In this document: positions 24,189-32,725 of the stretch, piece after piece | Position numbering within the stretch: position 1 is the first letter of the stretch | How the letters are laid out: every line of letters starts with the position of its first letter | Origin: DAOPKN01 sp035391225 | Lineage (GTDB): Bacteria; Thermotogota; Thermotogae; MWEM01 | NCBI GenBank assembly: GCA_035391225.1 | Contig: DAOPKN010000003.1 | Span: 1 to 64,000 of the forward strand | Reading direction: 5' to 3' | DNA: 64,000 bases | Notes under the pieces: model-generated | What the model was told of the DNA's origin: nothing | The model's input: the letters and a program-made list of their open reading frames with translations, nothing else | The model's database searches: none | Translations under genes and position numbers: made by a program

Positions 24189-25322
24189 ATGTTAAAAAAG
24201 AACTACCTTCTCGCTCCCGGACCCACCCCGGTACCGGGCGAGGTGTTACTCGCGGGTGCGGCGGAAACGATCCACCACCGCACGCCCCAATTCGTGTCTA
24301 TTTTAAACGAAACGCTCGAAGAAGCCAAATCTTTGTTCCAAACGAAGGAAAAGGTGTACAGCATGGTGGCCTCGGGAACCGGCGCCATGGAAGCTGCCGT
24401 GGTCAACACCGTTGCCCCCGGGGATCGCGTGATCGTGGTCAACGGCGGGAAATTCGGCGAACGCTGGCTAAAACTCTGCCAGGCATTCGGTGCCCAGGTG
24501 GAAGAGATCCAGCTGGAATGGGGCGATTACGTGCGCCCGGAACAGATCGAGCAAGCGTTGCAGAAGTACCCCGATACCGTTGCCGTTTTCACCACGCACA
24601 GCGAAACCTCCACGGGAACGGTAAACCCCGTGGACGAGCTTGCCAAAGTCGTAAACCCCACCCCCGCGCTGCTCGTGGTTGATTCCGTGAGCGGTCTGAT
24701 GGCCGAACCTCTCAAAATGGACGAATGGGGCATCGACATCGTGGCCACCGGCTTGCAGAAAGGGGTAATGCTTCCCCCGGGTCTGGCACTCATCACGTTG
24801 AGCAAGAAAGCCTGGGAACGCGTGGAAAATACCAAGAGCAACAAGTTCTACTTCCGCCTCAAGGACTACGACAAGAAGCACCCCGATTCCCCCTGGACGC
24901 CAGGCGTCAACCAGATCTACCAGCTCAAGAAGGCACTCGAAATGCTCAACGAAGAGGGAATCGAAAACGTGTGGGAACGCCACCGCATCCTGGCAGACGC
25001 CACGCGAGCGGGTGTACAGGCAATGGGGCTGGAGCTGCTCTCCAAGAAACCCGGAAACGTATGCACAGCCGTCCTTTCCCCGGCCAACACCGACAAGCTC
25101 ACCAAGTTGATGCGCGACAAGTACGGCGTCACCATGGCGGGAGGCCAAGATCACCTGAAGGGGAAGATCTTCCGTATGGCACACCTGGGATACATGGGCA
25201 AGTTCGATACCATCGTGGGTTTGTCCGCACTGGAAATGGCGTTCCACGAACTGGGACACCCCGTTCCCCTGGGATCGGGTGTGCGGGCCGCCGAAGAGCT
25301 CTTCCTGAAAGAAGGGGTGTAA
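24189..25322 (+). CDS. Class V aminotransferase (serine-pyruvate / alanine-glyoxylate type), likely serine biosynthesis
   Basis: 377 residues. The second ATG (24189) is preferred because the GGAGGG site is directly against the first one at 24183. Signature stretches: 'LLAPGPTPVPGEVLLAG' at the N-terminus, 'MVASGTGAMEAAVVNT', 'TTHSETSTGTVNP', 'LLVVDSVSGL', and the PLP lysine K191 in 'GLQKGVMLPPGLA'. Two bases separate it from serA, which suggests it transaminates 3-phosphohydroxypyruvate (or hydroxypyruvate) to make serine, as proposed for the equivalent Thermotoga pair. A -10-like GTATGAT lies about 40 bases upstream. Confidence 0.88.
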   Translation: MLKKNYLLAPGPTPVPGEVLLAGAAETIHHRTPQFVSILNETLEEAKSLFQTKEKVYSMVASGTGAMEAAVVNTVAPGDRVIVVNGGKFGERWLKLCQAFGAQVEEIQLEWGDYVRPEQIEQALQKYPDTVAVFTTHSETSTGTVNPVDELAKVVNPTPALLVVDSVSGLMAEPLKMDEWGIDIVATGLQKGVMLPPGLALITLSKKAWERVENTKSNKFYFRLKDYDKKHPDSPWTPGVNQIYQLKKALEMLNEEGIENVWERHRILADATRAGVQAMGLELLSKKPGNVCTAVLSPANTDKLTKLMRDKYGVTMAGGQDHLKGKIFRMAHLGYMGKFDTIVGLSALEMAFHELGHPVPLGSGVRAAEELFLKEGV

Positions 25323-25323
25323 C

Positions 25324-26244
25324 ATGGGTTTCAAGGTACACGTCAACGACCCCCTGGACAAGAAGGCCACCGCACGCCTGGAGGCCATCAAGGGTGTGCA
25401 AGTAACCGCGGAGCACTTCGAACCCGAGGAACTCAAGCAACGCCTTGGGGAATACGACGTGTTGGTGATTCGCAGTGCCACCAAGGCCAAGCGGGACATC
25501 ATCGAAGCGGGAACCAACCTCAAGATCATTGCCCGGGCCGGAACGGGCCTGGATAACGTGGATACCGTGGCAGCCGCGGAAAAGGGAATCATGGTCATCA
25601 ACACCCCCGGGGCAAACGCCATCAGCGTGGCAGAGCTTGCCATCGGGTTGCTGCTCGGGTTGTTTCGCCACATCCCACGGGGCACCGCGGGTATCAAGGA
25701 AGGAAAGTGGGAAAAGAAAGCGCTCAAGGGCCACGAAATCTTCGGCAAAACCGTGGGGGTCGTTGGCTTCGGGGCCATCGGAAGGGAAGTCGCCCGACGT
25801 TTGCTGGCGTTTGGCTGCAACATCCTCGCCTACGACGTGGTGCAGGACGCCGCCGGGCTTGACGTGCAATTCGTCTCTCTCGAGGAATTGTACTCCCGGG
25901 CGGATATCCTCACGTTCCACACCCCCCTGATCGATGCAACCCGACACATCTTCAACCACGACTCCCTGGAGCACCTCAAACCTGGGGTGTTCGTGGTGCA
26001 CGCCGCCCGCGGCGGAGTGGTGAACGAGCAAGCCCTTTTCGACGGCCTGCAAAGCGGCAAGATCGCCGGTGCCGCGCTCGACGTCTTCGAGGTGGAACCC
26101 CCCACCGACGAACTGCGCCAAAAACTCATCGCGCTGGACAACGTCATCGCCACTCCCCATGTGGGAGCCTCCACTTCCGAAGCCCAGGCCCGCGTGGGCA
26201 TGGACATCGTGGAGCGTTTGGAAAAGGCGCTGCAGTCGCTGTAA
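25324..26244 (+). CDS. serA: D-3-phosphoglycerate dehydrogenase, short form without ACT domain
   Basis: 306 residues, about 200 shorter than enzymes with ACT/ASB domains, so no serine feedback domain. Motifs: 'IARAGTGLDNVDT' (substrate loop), NAD Rossmann 'VGVVGFGAIGREVARRL' near residue 140, 'VVHAARGGVVNEQAL' with the catalytic Arg near 225, Glu in 'DVFEVEPP', and catalytic His in 'ATPHVGASTSEAQ'. It oxidises 3-phosphoglycerate to 3-phosphohydroxypyruvate. It is the second gene of the pair and ends with a strong terminator. Confidence 0.93.
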   Translation: MGFKVHVNDPLDKKATARLEAIKGVQVTAEHFEPEELKQRLGEYDVLVIRSATKAKRDIIEAGTNLKIIARAGTGLDNVDTVAAAEKGIMVINTPGANAISVAELAIGLLLGLFRHIPRGTAGIKEGKWEKKALKGHEIFGKTVGVVGFGAIGREVARRLLAFGCNILAYDVVQDAAGLDVQFVSLEELYSRADILTFHTPLIDATRHIFNHDSLEHLKPGVFVVHAARGGVVNEQALFDGLQSGKIAGAALDVFEVEPPTDELRQKLIALDNVIATPHVGASTSEAQARVGMDIVERLEKALQSL

Positions 26245-26259
26245 TTTCACCTGGTATAC

Positions 26260-26288
26260 AAAGGGCCCCTTCCGGGGCCCTTTTTTTT
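26260..26288 (+). terminator. Intrinsic terminator after serA
   Basis: AAAGGGCCCC, loop TTCC, GGGGCCC and eight T (stem 26263-26269 with 26274-26280, T-run 26281-26288). Confidence 0.93.
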
Positions 26289-26294
26289 CGTTTT

Positions 26295-26355
26295 GGGACC
26301 GCCGCTCCCACGGTTCCCGCTCTTGGTCCTTGGGTACGCCGCACCCCAGTGCGGC
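26295..26355. repeat. REP-like palindromic repeat, copy 1
   Basis: The unit GGGTACGCCGCACCCCAGTG followed by CGGC (26332-26355) is a near palindrome. A related half-unit GGGACCGCCGC lies at 26295-26305. Related copies occur at 51335-51365, 51490-51520, 51615-51641, 51662-51692 and 57019-57042, all between genes. Confidence 0.7.
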
Positions 26356-26378
26356 CTCTTTTTGGTCTTGCTGGAACC

Positions 26379-26417
26379 AAAAAAAGAACCGGAATCGCTG
26401 CTGTTCGATTCCGGTTC
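26379..26417 (-). terminator. Intrinsic terminator for the 44-aa minus-strand gene
   Basis: A perfect 12-bp inverted repeat (26386-26397 with 26406-26417, 8-nt loop) is followed on the minus strand by TTTTTTT (26379-26385). It lies 35 bases past the stop of the small gene at 26453. Confidence 0.88.
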
Positions 26418-26452
26418 AAGGAGAAGCGGGGTTGGGTTGGTTCAGTCGGGCT

Positions 26453-26587
26453 TCAGAAAACCTTGAAGTCCGCGTGGTAGTTGCGGTAGTTCTTTGCTGC
26501 GTGCCAGTGATTTCCATCTTTATCTTCGAAGGTTCGGTATCCTTTATCCACGATCGCGCTGGGCTTTGAGACTTTCCTCTTGAACAT
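26453..26587 (-). CDS. 44-residue protein of unknown function
   Basis: The ATG at 26587 has AAAGGAG eight bases upstream, and a strong terminator follows the stop. The product is basic and aromatic-rich: it begins 'MFKRKVSKPSAIVDKG' and ends 'HAAKNYRNYHADFKVF', with a 'DKDGNHWHAAKNY' middle. There is no signal peptide, membrane segment or Cys pair. The family is not recognised. Coding status rests on ribosome site plus terminator. A second 44-codon frame lies 99 bases upstream on the same strand. Confidence 0.62.
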   Translation of the reverse strand: MFKRKVSKPSAIVDKGYRTFEDKDGNHWHAAKNYRNYHADFKVF

Positions 26588-26686
26588 TCCCATCACTCCT
26601 TTTCCACGTTTCGGTTTTCACTTGCATTGTACATCCAGGAGCATGCTCCACGTCAACCCCCAGAACGGTCCGGGGAAGGTTACGAT

Positions 26687-26821
26687 TCACGAAAACCTCG
26701 GCCTTACCCCCTGGTTCCCCACACACCGGGAATCTACCTCGGCCCTCCAGTGGATGCGCACCCCTTCCAGGTGCATTTCCGTTTTCCAGGCTTCCAGGTA
26801 CTCGCGCAACGGGTTTTGCAT
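26687..26821 (-). CDS. Second possible 44-residue protein
   Basis: From the ATG at 26821, AAAGGAGG lies seven bases upstream; the frame gives 'MQNPLREYLEAWKTEMHLEG' and ends 'NQGVRPRFS'. A TATACT box lies near 26848-26853 on this strand. The last third looks less protein-like than the first. It may be a short leader to the 26453 gene rather than a functional product. Confidence 0.45.
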   Translation of the reverse strand: MQNPLREYLEAWKTEMHLEGVRIHWRAEVDSRCVGNQGVRPRFS

Positions 26822-27190
26822 TTGCATCCCTCCTTTCGACAACCCAAGTATACCAACCATACCCTGACAACAGGCTGTCAGGAATAAAAAATGGGTGTTC
26901 TTTGCTACTATCCCCCCGTCGTCTTGGCTACGTGCAAACGCTTTCGTACTGCGGCAAAACCCATCGGGAAACGATCGATTTGCACCCACATTGGCCTTTT
27001 CCGATGGTGCTTTTCTGGTATAATCGAAAGAATGCTTTTCAATGTCGACACCACGTTTCCTTGCAGGCCATTCCCAAACCCTTTCCCCGCTTTTCCGGGA
27101 AAAGTTGGCTGCGAGCGAACCTGGAACGCCATGATCCTTTTTGCGGAAGAGAGGTGAACGTGCTACGGCAATACGCGTAGCAAAAACCAG
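26822..27190. other. Intergenic region with promoter for the flavodoxin/caspase operon
   Basis: About 370 bases without a convincing gene. A small inverted repeat CCTGACA / TGTCAGG lies at about 26862-26882. On the plus strand a TATAAT box (27019-27024) sits about 170 bases before the flavodoxin ATG. A 41-codon frame beginning with the ATG at 27031 starts at the expected transcription start and could be a leaderless peptide, but there is no other support for it. Confidence 0.45.
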
Positions 27191-27658
27191 ATGAACGTAG
27201 GCATTGTTGTGTACTCCAAGGGTGGGAACACGTTGTCGGTGGCCCAAAAGTTGCAGGACAAGTTCACCGAATCGGGTTTCAGCGTGGGATGGTTTCCCCT
27301 GAAGGTGGTGAATTCGGCCAAGTCAGGTGGCGAAGCTTCCTTCGAGAACATCCCCGACTTGTCGGGTTTTGACGCCTTGGTTTTCGCTTCCTGGGTGGAA
27401 GCCTTTTCGCTGTGCACCGACATGCGCTCTTTCTTGCGGCAGATCCCCAACTTGGGGAAGAAAAAAGTGGCGCTTTTCGTAACCCAGCACTTTCCCTTTG
27501 CTTGGATGGGTGGAAACCACGCCATCCGCCAGATGAAGGCACAATGCGAGAAAAAGGGCGCCATCGTGGTCGAAGCAGGGGTGGTGAACTGGTCCAGCTC
27601 GCGGCGCGAAGGGATGATTTTTTCGCTGGTGGAAAGGCTGGCCAAATCCTTCCGATGA
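27191..27658 (+). CDS. Flavodoxin-fold protein
   Basis: 155 residues. 'GIVVYSKGGNTLSVAQKLQ' is the FMN phosphate-binding loop of flavodoxins (T/S-x-[TG]-x-[TN]-[TA]), and 'FDALVFASWVEAFSL' and 'VALFVTQHFPFAWMGG' are the later flavin-contact strands. It is an electron carrier or flavodoxin-like reductase; the ferric or quinone partner is unknown. Its stop overlaps the next ATG (ATGA), tying it to a set of exported proteins, which is odd for a cytoplasmic flavoprotein. Confidence 0.78.
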   Translation: MNVGIVVYSKGGNTLSVAQKLQDKFTESGFSVGWFPLKVVNSAKSGGEASFENIPDLSGFDALVFASWVEAFSLCTDMRSFLRQIPNLGKKKVALFVTQHFPFAWMGGNHAIRQMKAQCEKKGAIVVEAGVVNWSSSRREGMIFSLVERLAKSFR

Positions 27659-28932
27659 GAAGGGGGAAACGTTTTCTGCTGCTGGCATTTCTTGTGCATT
27701 CCGTGGCCGTCCTCGCCTTTCCGGGGGTGTTTTCCGGTACGGTCGAGCTCGATTTTTCCCCCTGGTTACAAGGGTCCGTGGCAACTTCGGCACCAGCGAC
27801 TCTGGGGGTGGAATTTTCTGCCCCGTCCGGCACGGCTGCAACGCTAACCTGGTTTCTTTGGCCACATGCAAAGAAACTGGAGGTTTCGGCGTTCCAGCTG
27901 GCGGAGCATACACGTTTCGTGGAGCTTCCACGGAACCTTTTGAAAAAGAACAGCACCCACGTGGCAGCTCGCCTGGAAATGGCCCTGCCCCATGACTTGC
28001 TTTCCTTGCACGAACCCGAAGCCTCCCTCCGTGAACCACAGGAGGTGCGCCTCGTGCTCCCCGCTGGAACGGATCGGGTTCTTTGGGACAATCGTTGGAT
28101 GGAACCCGGGCAGGTGGTGGAATGTGAACCCGGTGTTCACTGGATTTCCCTTCCCCGGGAAAACGGGTATTCCTTCTTCCCCGCAGAAGTTTCGTCGTTC
28201 ACCCCGTCCACTTTCGTGCTATTCCCGCCCGAAAACGCCATGCTTTTTTTCCAGAGCCCCCTTCTGGAAAAGGGCACGCAGCTCCGCACCGAATTGGATG
28301 CCCTTGTTTTCCTTCCCGCCGGAAACACCGTGGTGGGAACCTACCAAACGGTCATGCGGGGAACGGGGATGCTGGAAACACCCGTGCAAATGCACTGGGA
28401 CGGTTTCTTCTATCCCACTTCCGTGAACATTTATCGCTTGGAAACCTGGAGTAATACCAGCCGTTGGCAACAAGCCTTTCGCCTGGAAGAGGGGCTGGCT
28501 TCCCTTTTCCAATCACCCGAACAGCGCTTGATGGAACCAGGTGAGTGGCAGAAAATCTCCCTTTGCGAATCGGATTGGATGGCACAGCTGCAAGAACTCC
28601 CCGAACCATTTTCTACCACCGGGGTTTTTTCCACAGAAGCAACCAAGCATGCCGAACCAATGGCACCCCCCCGGTGGAGGGATAGCTTGGCCCAACCCCT
28701 GGAACTCCTGGTGTCCTCCGAACCAATGGGAGCAGAGGTCTCACTGGAAGGGACAACCCTGGGGAAAACACCCCTCACCGTGGTGCTTCCCTTGCCCGAT
28801 CCGTTCTCGCTCGTAGTACGTGCGCCGGGTTTCATGGATGCTACCGTGGAAGTCCTTCCCCTTTCCGAGGATTTCGCGGAGAAAATACACGTGGTTTTGG
28901 AACCACTTCCCGAAAGGAGCGAAACATTTTGA
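27655..28932 (+). CDS. Exported PEGA-domain protein
   Basis: 425 residues. Residues 1-21 are a signal peptide ('RFLLLAFLVHSVAVLAFPG'). The centre (about 25-340) is beta-rich without a recognised family. Residues ~350-420 form a PEGA domain: 'VSSEPMGAEVSLEGTTLGKT' followed by 'PLPDPFSLVVRAPGF'. PEGA domains are found on bacterial surface proteins and beside sensor domains. The stop overlaps the next gene's TTG. It probably interacts with the PDZ and caspase-propeller proteins in the same operon (inference). Confidence 0.82.
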   Translation: MRRGKRFLLLAFLVHSVAVLAFPGVFSGTVELDFSPWLQGSVATSAPATLGVEFSAPSGTAATLTWFLWPHAKKLEVSAFQLAEHTRFVELPRNLLKKNSTHVAARLEMALPHDLLSLHEPEASLREPQEVRLVLPAGTDRVLWDNRWMEPGQVVECEPGVHWISLPRENGYSFFPAEVSSFTPSTFVLFPPENAMLFFQSPLLEKGTQLRTELDALVFLPAGNTVVGTYQTVMRGTGMLETPVQMHWDGFFYPTSVNIYRLETWSNTSRWQQAFRLEEGLASLFQSPEQRLMEPGEWQKISLCESDWMAQLQELPEPFSTTGVFSTEATKHAEPMAPPRWRDSLAQPLELLVSSEPMGAEVSLEGTTLGKTPLTVVLPLPDPFSLVVRAPGFMDATVEVLPLSEDFAEKIHVVLEPLPERSETF

Positions 28933-29363
28933 GAAAAGTTTTCGTGGTAGGACTCGTTGTGCTTCTGTTTTGTGGGACTATCGGGCTTGCCTACGTCCTG
29001 GGCATTGAAGCCCAAGGAGTATCGCTTTCGCTCAGCGGCTATTCCTACGGAATCAAGGTTTCCAAGGTGTACTCCGGGTCGCTTGGTTCGCAATTCCTGC
29101 AACCGGGGGACGTGATCATCGGAGCGGGAACGTTGAGTGCCTGGGGTCCCGCCAACCGTTCTTCCAACTTGAAGGCGGTGGTGCACTTGCAATCGGTTTC
29201 CCCGGGGAATTCAATGGCCTCTCCACTTCCGGGCATGCAGGACTTCAAGGACTTTTTGGGGATCCTGGAAGACCACCTGCAGGCGCCCACTTCCAACACA
29301 ACTTTCCTTTTCCTCGTACAAAGGGGTTCGCGATTCTTGGAAGCAACTGTCGGATGGCAGTAA
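28929..29363 (+). CDS. Small exported PDZ-like protein
   Basis: 144 residues from a TTG start, with AAAGGAG upstream. A signal peptide or anchor ('VFVVGLVVLLFCGTIGLA') is followed by a PDZ-like fold: 'GIKVSKVYSGSLGSQFLQPG' with 'DVIIGAG' as the carboxylate-binding and ligand-loop region, and the last strand 'TTFLFLVQRGSRFLEATV'. PDZ domains bind C-terminal peptides. The next protein starts with a second PDZ-like segment. The overlap with the next ATG is 10 bases. Confidence 0.72.
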   Translation: MRKVFVVGLVVLLFCGTIGLAYVLGIEAQGVSLSLSGYSYGIKVSKVYSGSLGSQFLQPGDVIIGAGTLSAWGPANRSSNLKAVVHLQSVSPGNSMASPLPGMQDFKDFLGILEDHLQAPTSNTTFLFLVQRGSRFLEATVGWQ

Positions 29364-32074
29364 AAACGCGCCATTCTTTTCGCAAGTGGGTCGCCCTGGC
29401 TGCGGCCCTTTTTTTTCTTCCCCTATGTGGGTTGGGGGTGTTCCTGGGAGTGGCCGTCATCGAGATGCCCCCTTCCGACCCCCTGCTGGGAGAGACACGG
29501 TTGGTCGTCGGAAAAGTCCTGGAGCAGGGTCTTGCCTACGGCTTGCTGCAACCGGGAGATGTTCTTTTGCGTGTTGCCCGCGAGGGCGCAAAAGTTTTGG
29601 CCTTGCAAAAAAGCCAGCAGCTCGGGGAGTTCTTGGAAGAATGCAGCCCCGAGCAGGTTCTGCTTTTCCATGTTCTCCGGGACCAGCAACCCATGGAAGT
29701 GCGTGTCCCCTTGAAAAAAGAACCACCTTCTGCGCCTTTCTTTCGATTCCACTCTTCCATGCACCTTTCCGAGATCCGTGACCTTAGCGTACATCCCTTC
29801 GGCGAATGGCTCGCCACGGTTTCGCTGGACAAAACTCTCAAGCTCTGGCGCCTGCCCGAACTGGAATTGTTCCAAACCGTCCATTTCCCTTCGGATTCTG
29901 GTGACAGTGGCAAGATGTACGCTGTGGCATTTTCCCCCGATGGAAGTGAACTGGCATGCGCGGGGTGGGGGGGAGACTGGCAGTCGGGGCAATGCGTTTT
30001 CTTGCTGGATACCTCTACCTGGCAGGTCAAGCAGGTGTTGGAGGGGATGCCCGACATTGCCTTTTCACTGGAGTATTCCCCCGGTGGGGAGTGGTTGTGC
30101 GCAGCACTGGGAGGGGGGGGAGATTTCTACCTGTTTTCCCGTACCGGAAGCCCTTCCATCCGGGCTCCCGCAGCGCTTGCGGGAAGCCACGGAGCCCGCT
30201 TTTCTCCCGATGGAAGCACCATCGTAAGCACGGGAAAAGATCGTACGCTGCGCCTGTACCGCTTGGAGGGGAACCAGCTCCAGCTGGTACAAAGTCGTTC
30301 CTTCTCCGATCGCCAGCCCTTCGGGGTTTCCTTTTCCCCGGATGGGTACCAACTTGCGGTAGGCTTTTTGGACGCTCCCGGCATTTTTCTGCTGGATCCC
30401 CAAACCCTGCAAACCACCTCCTTGGTTGCGGATTCCACGCGGGGAAACCAAACATGGCACCACGTGTTTTGGACGAAAAGCGGCGGTACTCTTTTTGCAT
30501 GCAGTTACGGTGCCGACCCAAGTTTCTCTTGGTGGAACCAGGCGGGGGCCGGGGAAAGGCACACGGCTTCGCTGGGCACGCAACTGCTCAAGGCCATCGA
30601 CCTGGGAGAAAGAAGGGTTGCCTTTTGCACGGAAAAGCCTTCTCTTGGCGTGTTCTCACTCGATTCCGAGGAAATCCTCCAGCTGCAAGCGCCGATTGCT
30701 TTCGGGGGGGCCATTGACCCCTACGGCATGTGGTTGGAAGAAAGATCGGGGCGATTGTTTCTTCCCCAACCCGATGGAAACACCCTTTTGTGCCTGGACA
30801 CGAATTTTTCTACCCTTTCGCTGTTCGACCTTTCCTCCACCCCGGGGAGCCTGCCAATCCTGGGAACCACCCGTCTTCCCCGGGTTTTTAGCGACACGCT
30901 GCCGCTCACGGTGGATGCGCACTTTCGTTCCATTCTTTTCCGGGGACAACCCCTTTGCCTGGAACCGGGGGAAACCACCAGCTGCCTGTGCATCTTCCCC
31001 GACGATTCCGGTTTTGCCGTGGGAAGCAACTGGAACGTCAGGACCTTCGATGCCTTGGGTAACCCGCTATGGGTTTTTTCCGCACCTGCCGGTGTTTTGA
31101 GCCTGCAGGTTTCGTCCCAAGCAGGGGCAGTATTTGCTTCGCTGGCAGATGGAACGGTGCGCCGCTTCGACCTTGATACGGGCGAAGAACACCAAACCTG
31201 GTTGGTCTCTTCGGAAATGGAGTGGCTTTGCGTGCAGCAAAACGGTGCGATCCGCCACTCTTCCAGGGGATGGCAACTGGGTGGATGGCATACAAACAGG
31301 GGACCAGCGCAAACGGCGCTTTTTGAACCGCTGCAACCCCTTCCGGCTCCGCAAACCCCTGCGATCGCACCCGTTCCCCAGCCATTCCCACCGGAACCCC
31401 AACGAATCTTCGCGGTGTTGTGTGCCGTGGAGGACGGTTCTTCCACGCAACCCGCCCTTCGTTACGTGAAGGACGATGCAAGGGCCATGCGCACCATGCT
31501 GCAGAACTACTCTGCGCGAAGGAAAATCCCACTGCACACTTTCGAGCTGGAAAACGAATCTGTTTCCCACGAGGCCTTGGAGGGTGTTTTCGGCCAGATT
31601 GCGGGCCAGTGCGGACCCCACGATGCACTGCTCTTTTTCTTCGCCGGTCACGCATCGTATTCCCCGGGAGCGGGGGGTGTGCCGCTTTTCCAGCTCCTTG
31701 CCCCAAATTTCTCCGGCGAAGGGTTGGCGCTCACCACCTTGGCGGGCTGGCTCGAGAAACCCCCCCTATCGCGTGCACTGCTTCTTTTCGATTGCTGTTA
31801 CTCGGGTTGTGCCAGTGACTTTTTCGCGGGCTGCAGCGCGCTTTCGGACCTATCCCTGGCCGTCTTCACTTCGAGTTCTCCACTGCAGAAGAGCCCCGAG
31901 CTCGATTCGCTGGGGCACGGGTTGCTCAGCGCCTCCATCTTGGATGCCATGTGTTCCCCGGGTGCCAACCTTTTCCACCCGGGCTTCGTGGCTGGCCTTT
32001 TCCAGTCCCACGCGCGGCTGCAAACTACCTTCCCCCAAGATCCTGTTCCCTTGGGCTTTTTCGTGCGCCCCTGA
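29354..32074 (+). CDS. Membrane-anchored PDZ / beta-propeller / caspase-fold protein
   Basis: 906 residues. Residues ~12-38 form a membrane anchor or uncleaved signal ('WVALAAALFFLPLCGLGVFLG'). Residues ~45-125 resemble a PDZ unit ('LAYGLLQPGDVLLRVAREG'). Residues ~130-640 are WD40-type propeller repeats ('VAFSPDGSELACAG', 'ARFSPDGSTIVSTGKDRTLR', 'VSFSPDGYQLAVG'). A proline-rich linker (~660-685) leads to a C14 caspase domain (~690-906) with catalytic H766 ('FFFAGHAS') and C815 ('LLFDCCYSG'). WD40-caspase fusions are known from cytoplasmic regulators; here the anchor places the protease domain outside the cytoplasm. It is the last gene of the operon. Confidence 0.85.
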   Translation: MAVKTRHSFRKWVALAAALFFLPLCGLGVFLGVAVIEMPPSDPLLGETRLVVGKVLEQGLAYGLLQPGDVLLRVAREGAKVLALQKSQQLGEFLEECSPEQVLLFHVLRDQQPMEVRVPLKKEPPSAPFFRFHSSMHLSEIRDLSVHPFGEWLATVSLDKTLKLWRLPELELFQTVHFPSDSGDSGKMYAVAFSPDGSELACAGWGGDWQSGQCVFLLDTSTWQVKQVLEGMPDIAFSLEYSPGGEWLCAALGGGGDFYLFSRTGSPSIRAPAALAGSHGARFSPDGSTIVSTGKDRTLRLYRLEGNQLQLVQSRSFSDRQPFGVSFSPDGYQLAVGFLDAPGIFLLDPQTLQTTSLVADSTRGNQTWHHVFWTKSGGTLFACSYGADPSFSWWNQAGAGERHTASLGTQLLKAIDLGERRVAFCTEKPSLGVFSLDSEEILQLQAPIAFGGAIDPYGMWLEERSGRLFLPQPDGNTLLCLDTNFSTLSLFDLSSTPGSLPILGTTRLPRVFSDTLPLTVDAHFRSILFRGQPLCLEPGETTSCLCIFPDDSGFAVGSNWNVRTFDALGNPLWVFSAPAGVLSLQVSSQAGAVFASLADGTVRRFDLDTGEEHQTWLVSSEMEWLCVQQNGAIRHSSRGWQLGGWHTNRGPAQTALFEPLQPLPAPQTPAIAPVPQPFPPEPQRIFAVLCAVEDGSSTQPALRYVKDDARAMRTMLQNYSARRKIPLHTFELENESVSHEALEGVFGQIAGQCGPHDALLFFFAGHASYSPGAGGVPLFQLLAPNFSGEGLALTTLAGWLEKPPLSRALLLFDCCYSGCASDFFAGCSALSDLSLAVFTSSSPLQKSPELDSLGHGLLSASILDAMCSPGANLFHPGFVAGLFQSHARLQTTFPQDPVPLGFFVRP

Positions 32075-32106
32075 AAAAAAAGCGGCCCACAGGGGTCGCT
32101 TTTTGG
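32074..32106 (+). terminator. Terminator after the caspase-propeller gene
   Basis: Stem GCGGCCC/GGGTCGC (32082-32088 with 32093-32099, one G-U pair) is preceded by eight A and followed by TTTTT. It lies between convergent genes, so it may also act on the minus strand. Confidence 0.75.
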
Positions 32107-32121
32107 CATTGGTCGTCCTTT

Positions 32122-32601
32122 TCAGTTCAGGCTTTCTTCTCCCGCCATTCCCCGATCCTGGTGCAAGAAATCTTGCAACTCCTGGCAGGCGGGCATTCCT
32201 TCCTGCCGGATCCGCTGCAAGATGGCAAGAAGATGGTTGATCCGTTCGTCCACCCTCTCGTCGAAGTAATGGTCGATCTTGCAACTCATGCGGAACGAGT
32301 TGTCTGGTTCCACGCCCACGATCTCGGTGAGAAGGGTGTTCAGGATACTGTTGGCGCGGTTGAGAGCAGTTGCCCGGCTCATTCCCTTTTCACTCAGAAG
32401 AATCAACCCGTACTTCTCGTAGCGCACGTACCCCAGGCTATCCAGGCGTTTTAGGGCATTGGTGACACTGGGGAGGCTAACGCCCATCAGTCCGGCAATG
32501 TTTTTGACCCTTGCCACGGGTTCGGTTCTGGTGATTTGGTAAATGGCCTTCAAGTACTCTTCCAAAGCTGGTGTCAGAACCTTGGACTTCTTTCTCGGCA
32601 T
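32122..32601 (-). CDS. DtxR/MntR-family metal-dependent regulator
   Basis: 159 residues from the ATG at 32601 (AGGAGGTG upstream). Residues ~10-70 are the winged helix ('LEEYLKAIYQI', 'VKNIAGLMGVSLPSVTNALK', 'GYVRYEKYGLILLSEKG'). Residues ~75-150 are the metal-binding and dimer domain, including 'CKIDHYF' where DtxR and MntR have E-x-E-H metal ligands. No SH3 domain, so it is MntR-like in length. It would repress Fe or Mn uptake genes; none are adjacent. It ends against the caspase operon terminator, and its own promoter is divergent from no gene here. Confidence 0.88.
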   Translation of the reverse strand: MPRKKSKVLTPALEEYLKAIYQITRTEPVARVKNIAGLMGVSLPSVTNALKRLDSLGYVRYEKYGLILLSEKGMSRATALNRANSILNTLLTEIVGVEPDNSFRMSCKIDHYFDERVDERINHLLAILQRIRQEGMPACQELQDFLHQDRGMAGEESLN

Positions 32602-32725
32602 TCCCTTCACCTCCTGGCCTGTTGGACGGTTTTTTACCCTACAACTTTATTGTACCACAGGTGAAAAAATGTTCTTCCAACCAACAAATTTCCATGCTGC
32701 CAAACGTTTGGAATCCCCCCCGTTC

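Noticed and set aside
26891..27157. 88-codon plus-strand frame before the flavodoxin gene
   Set aside because: No ribosome site, proline/phenylalanine-rich translation and overlaps the promoter of the operon.
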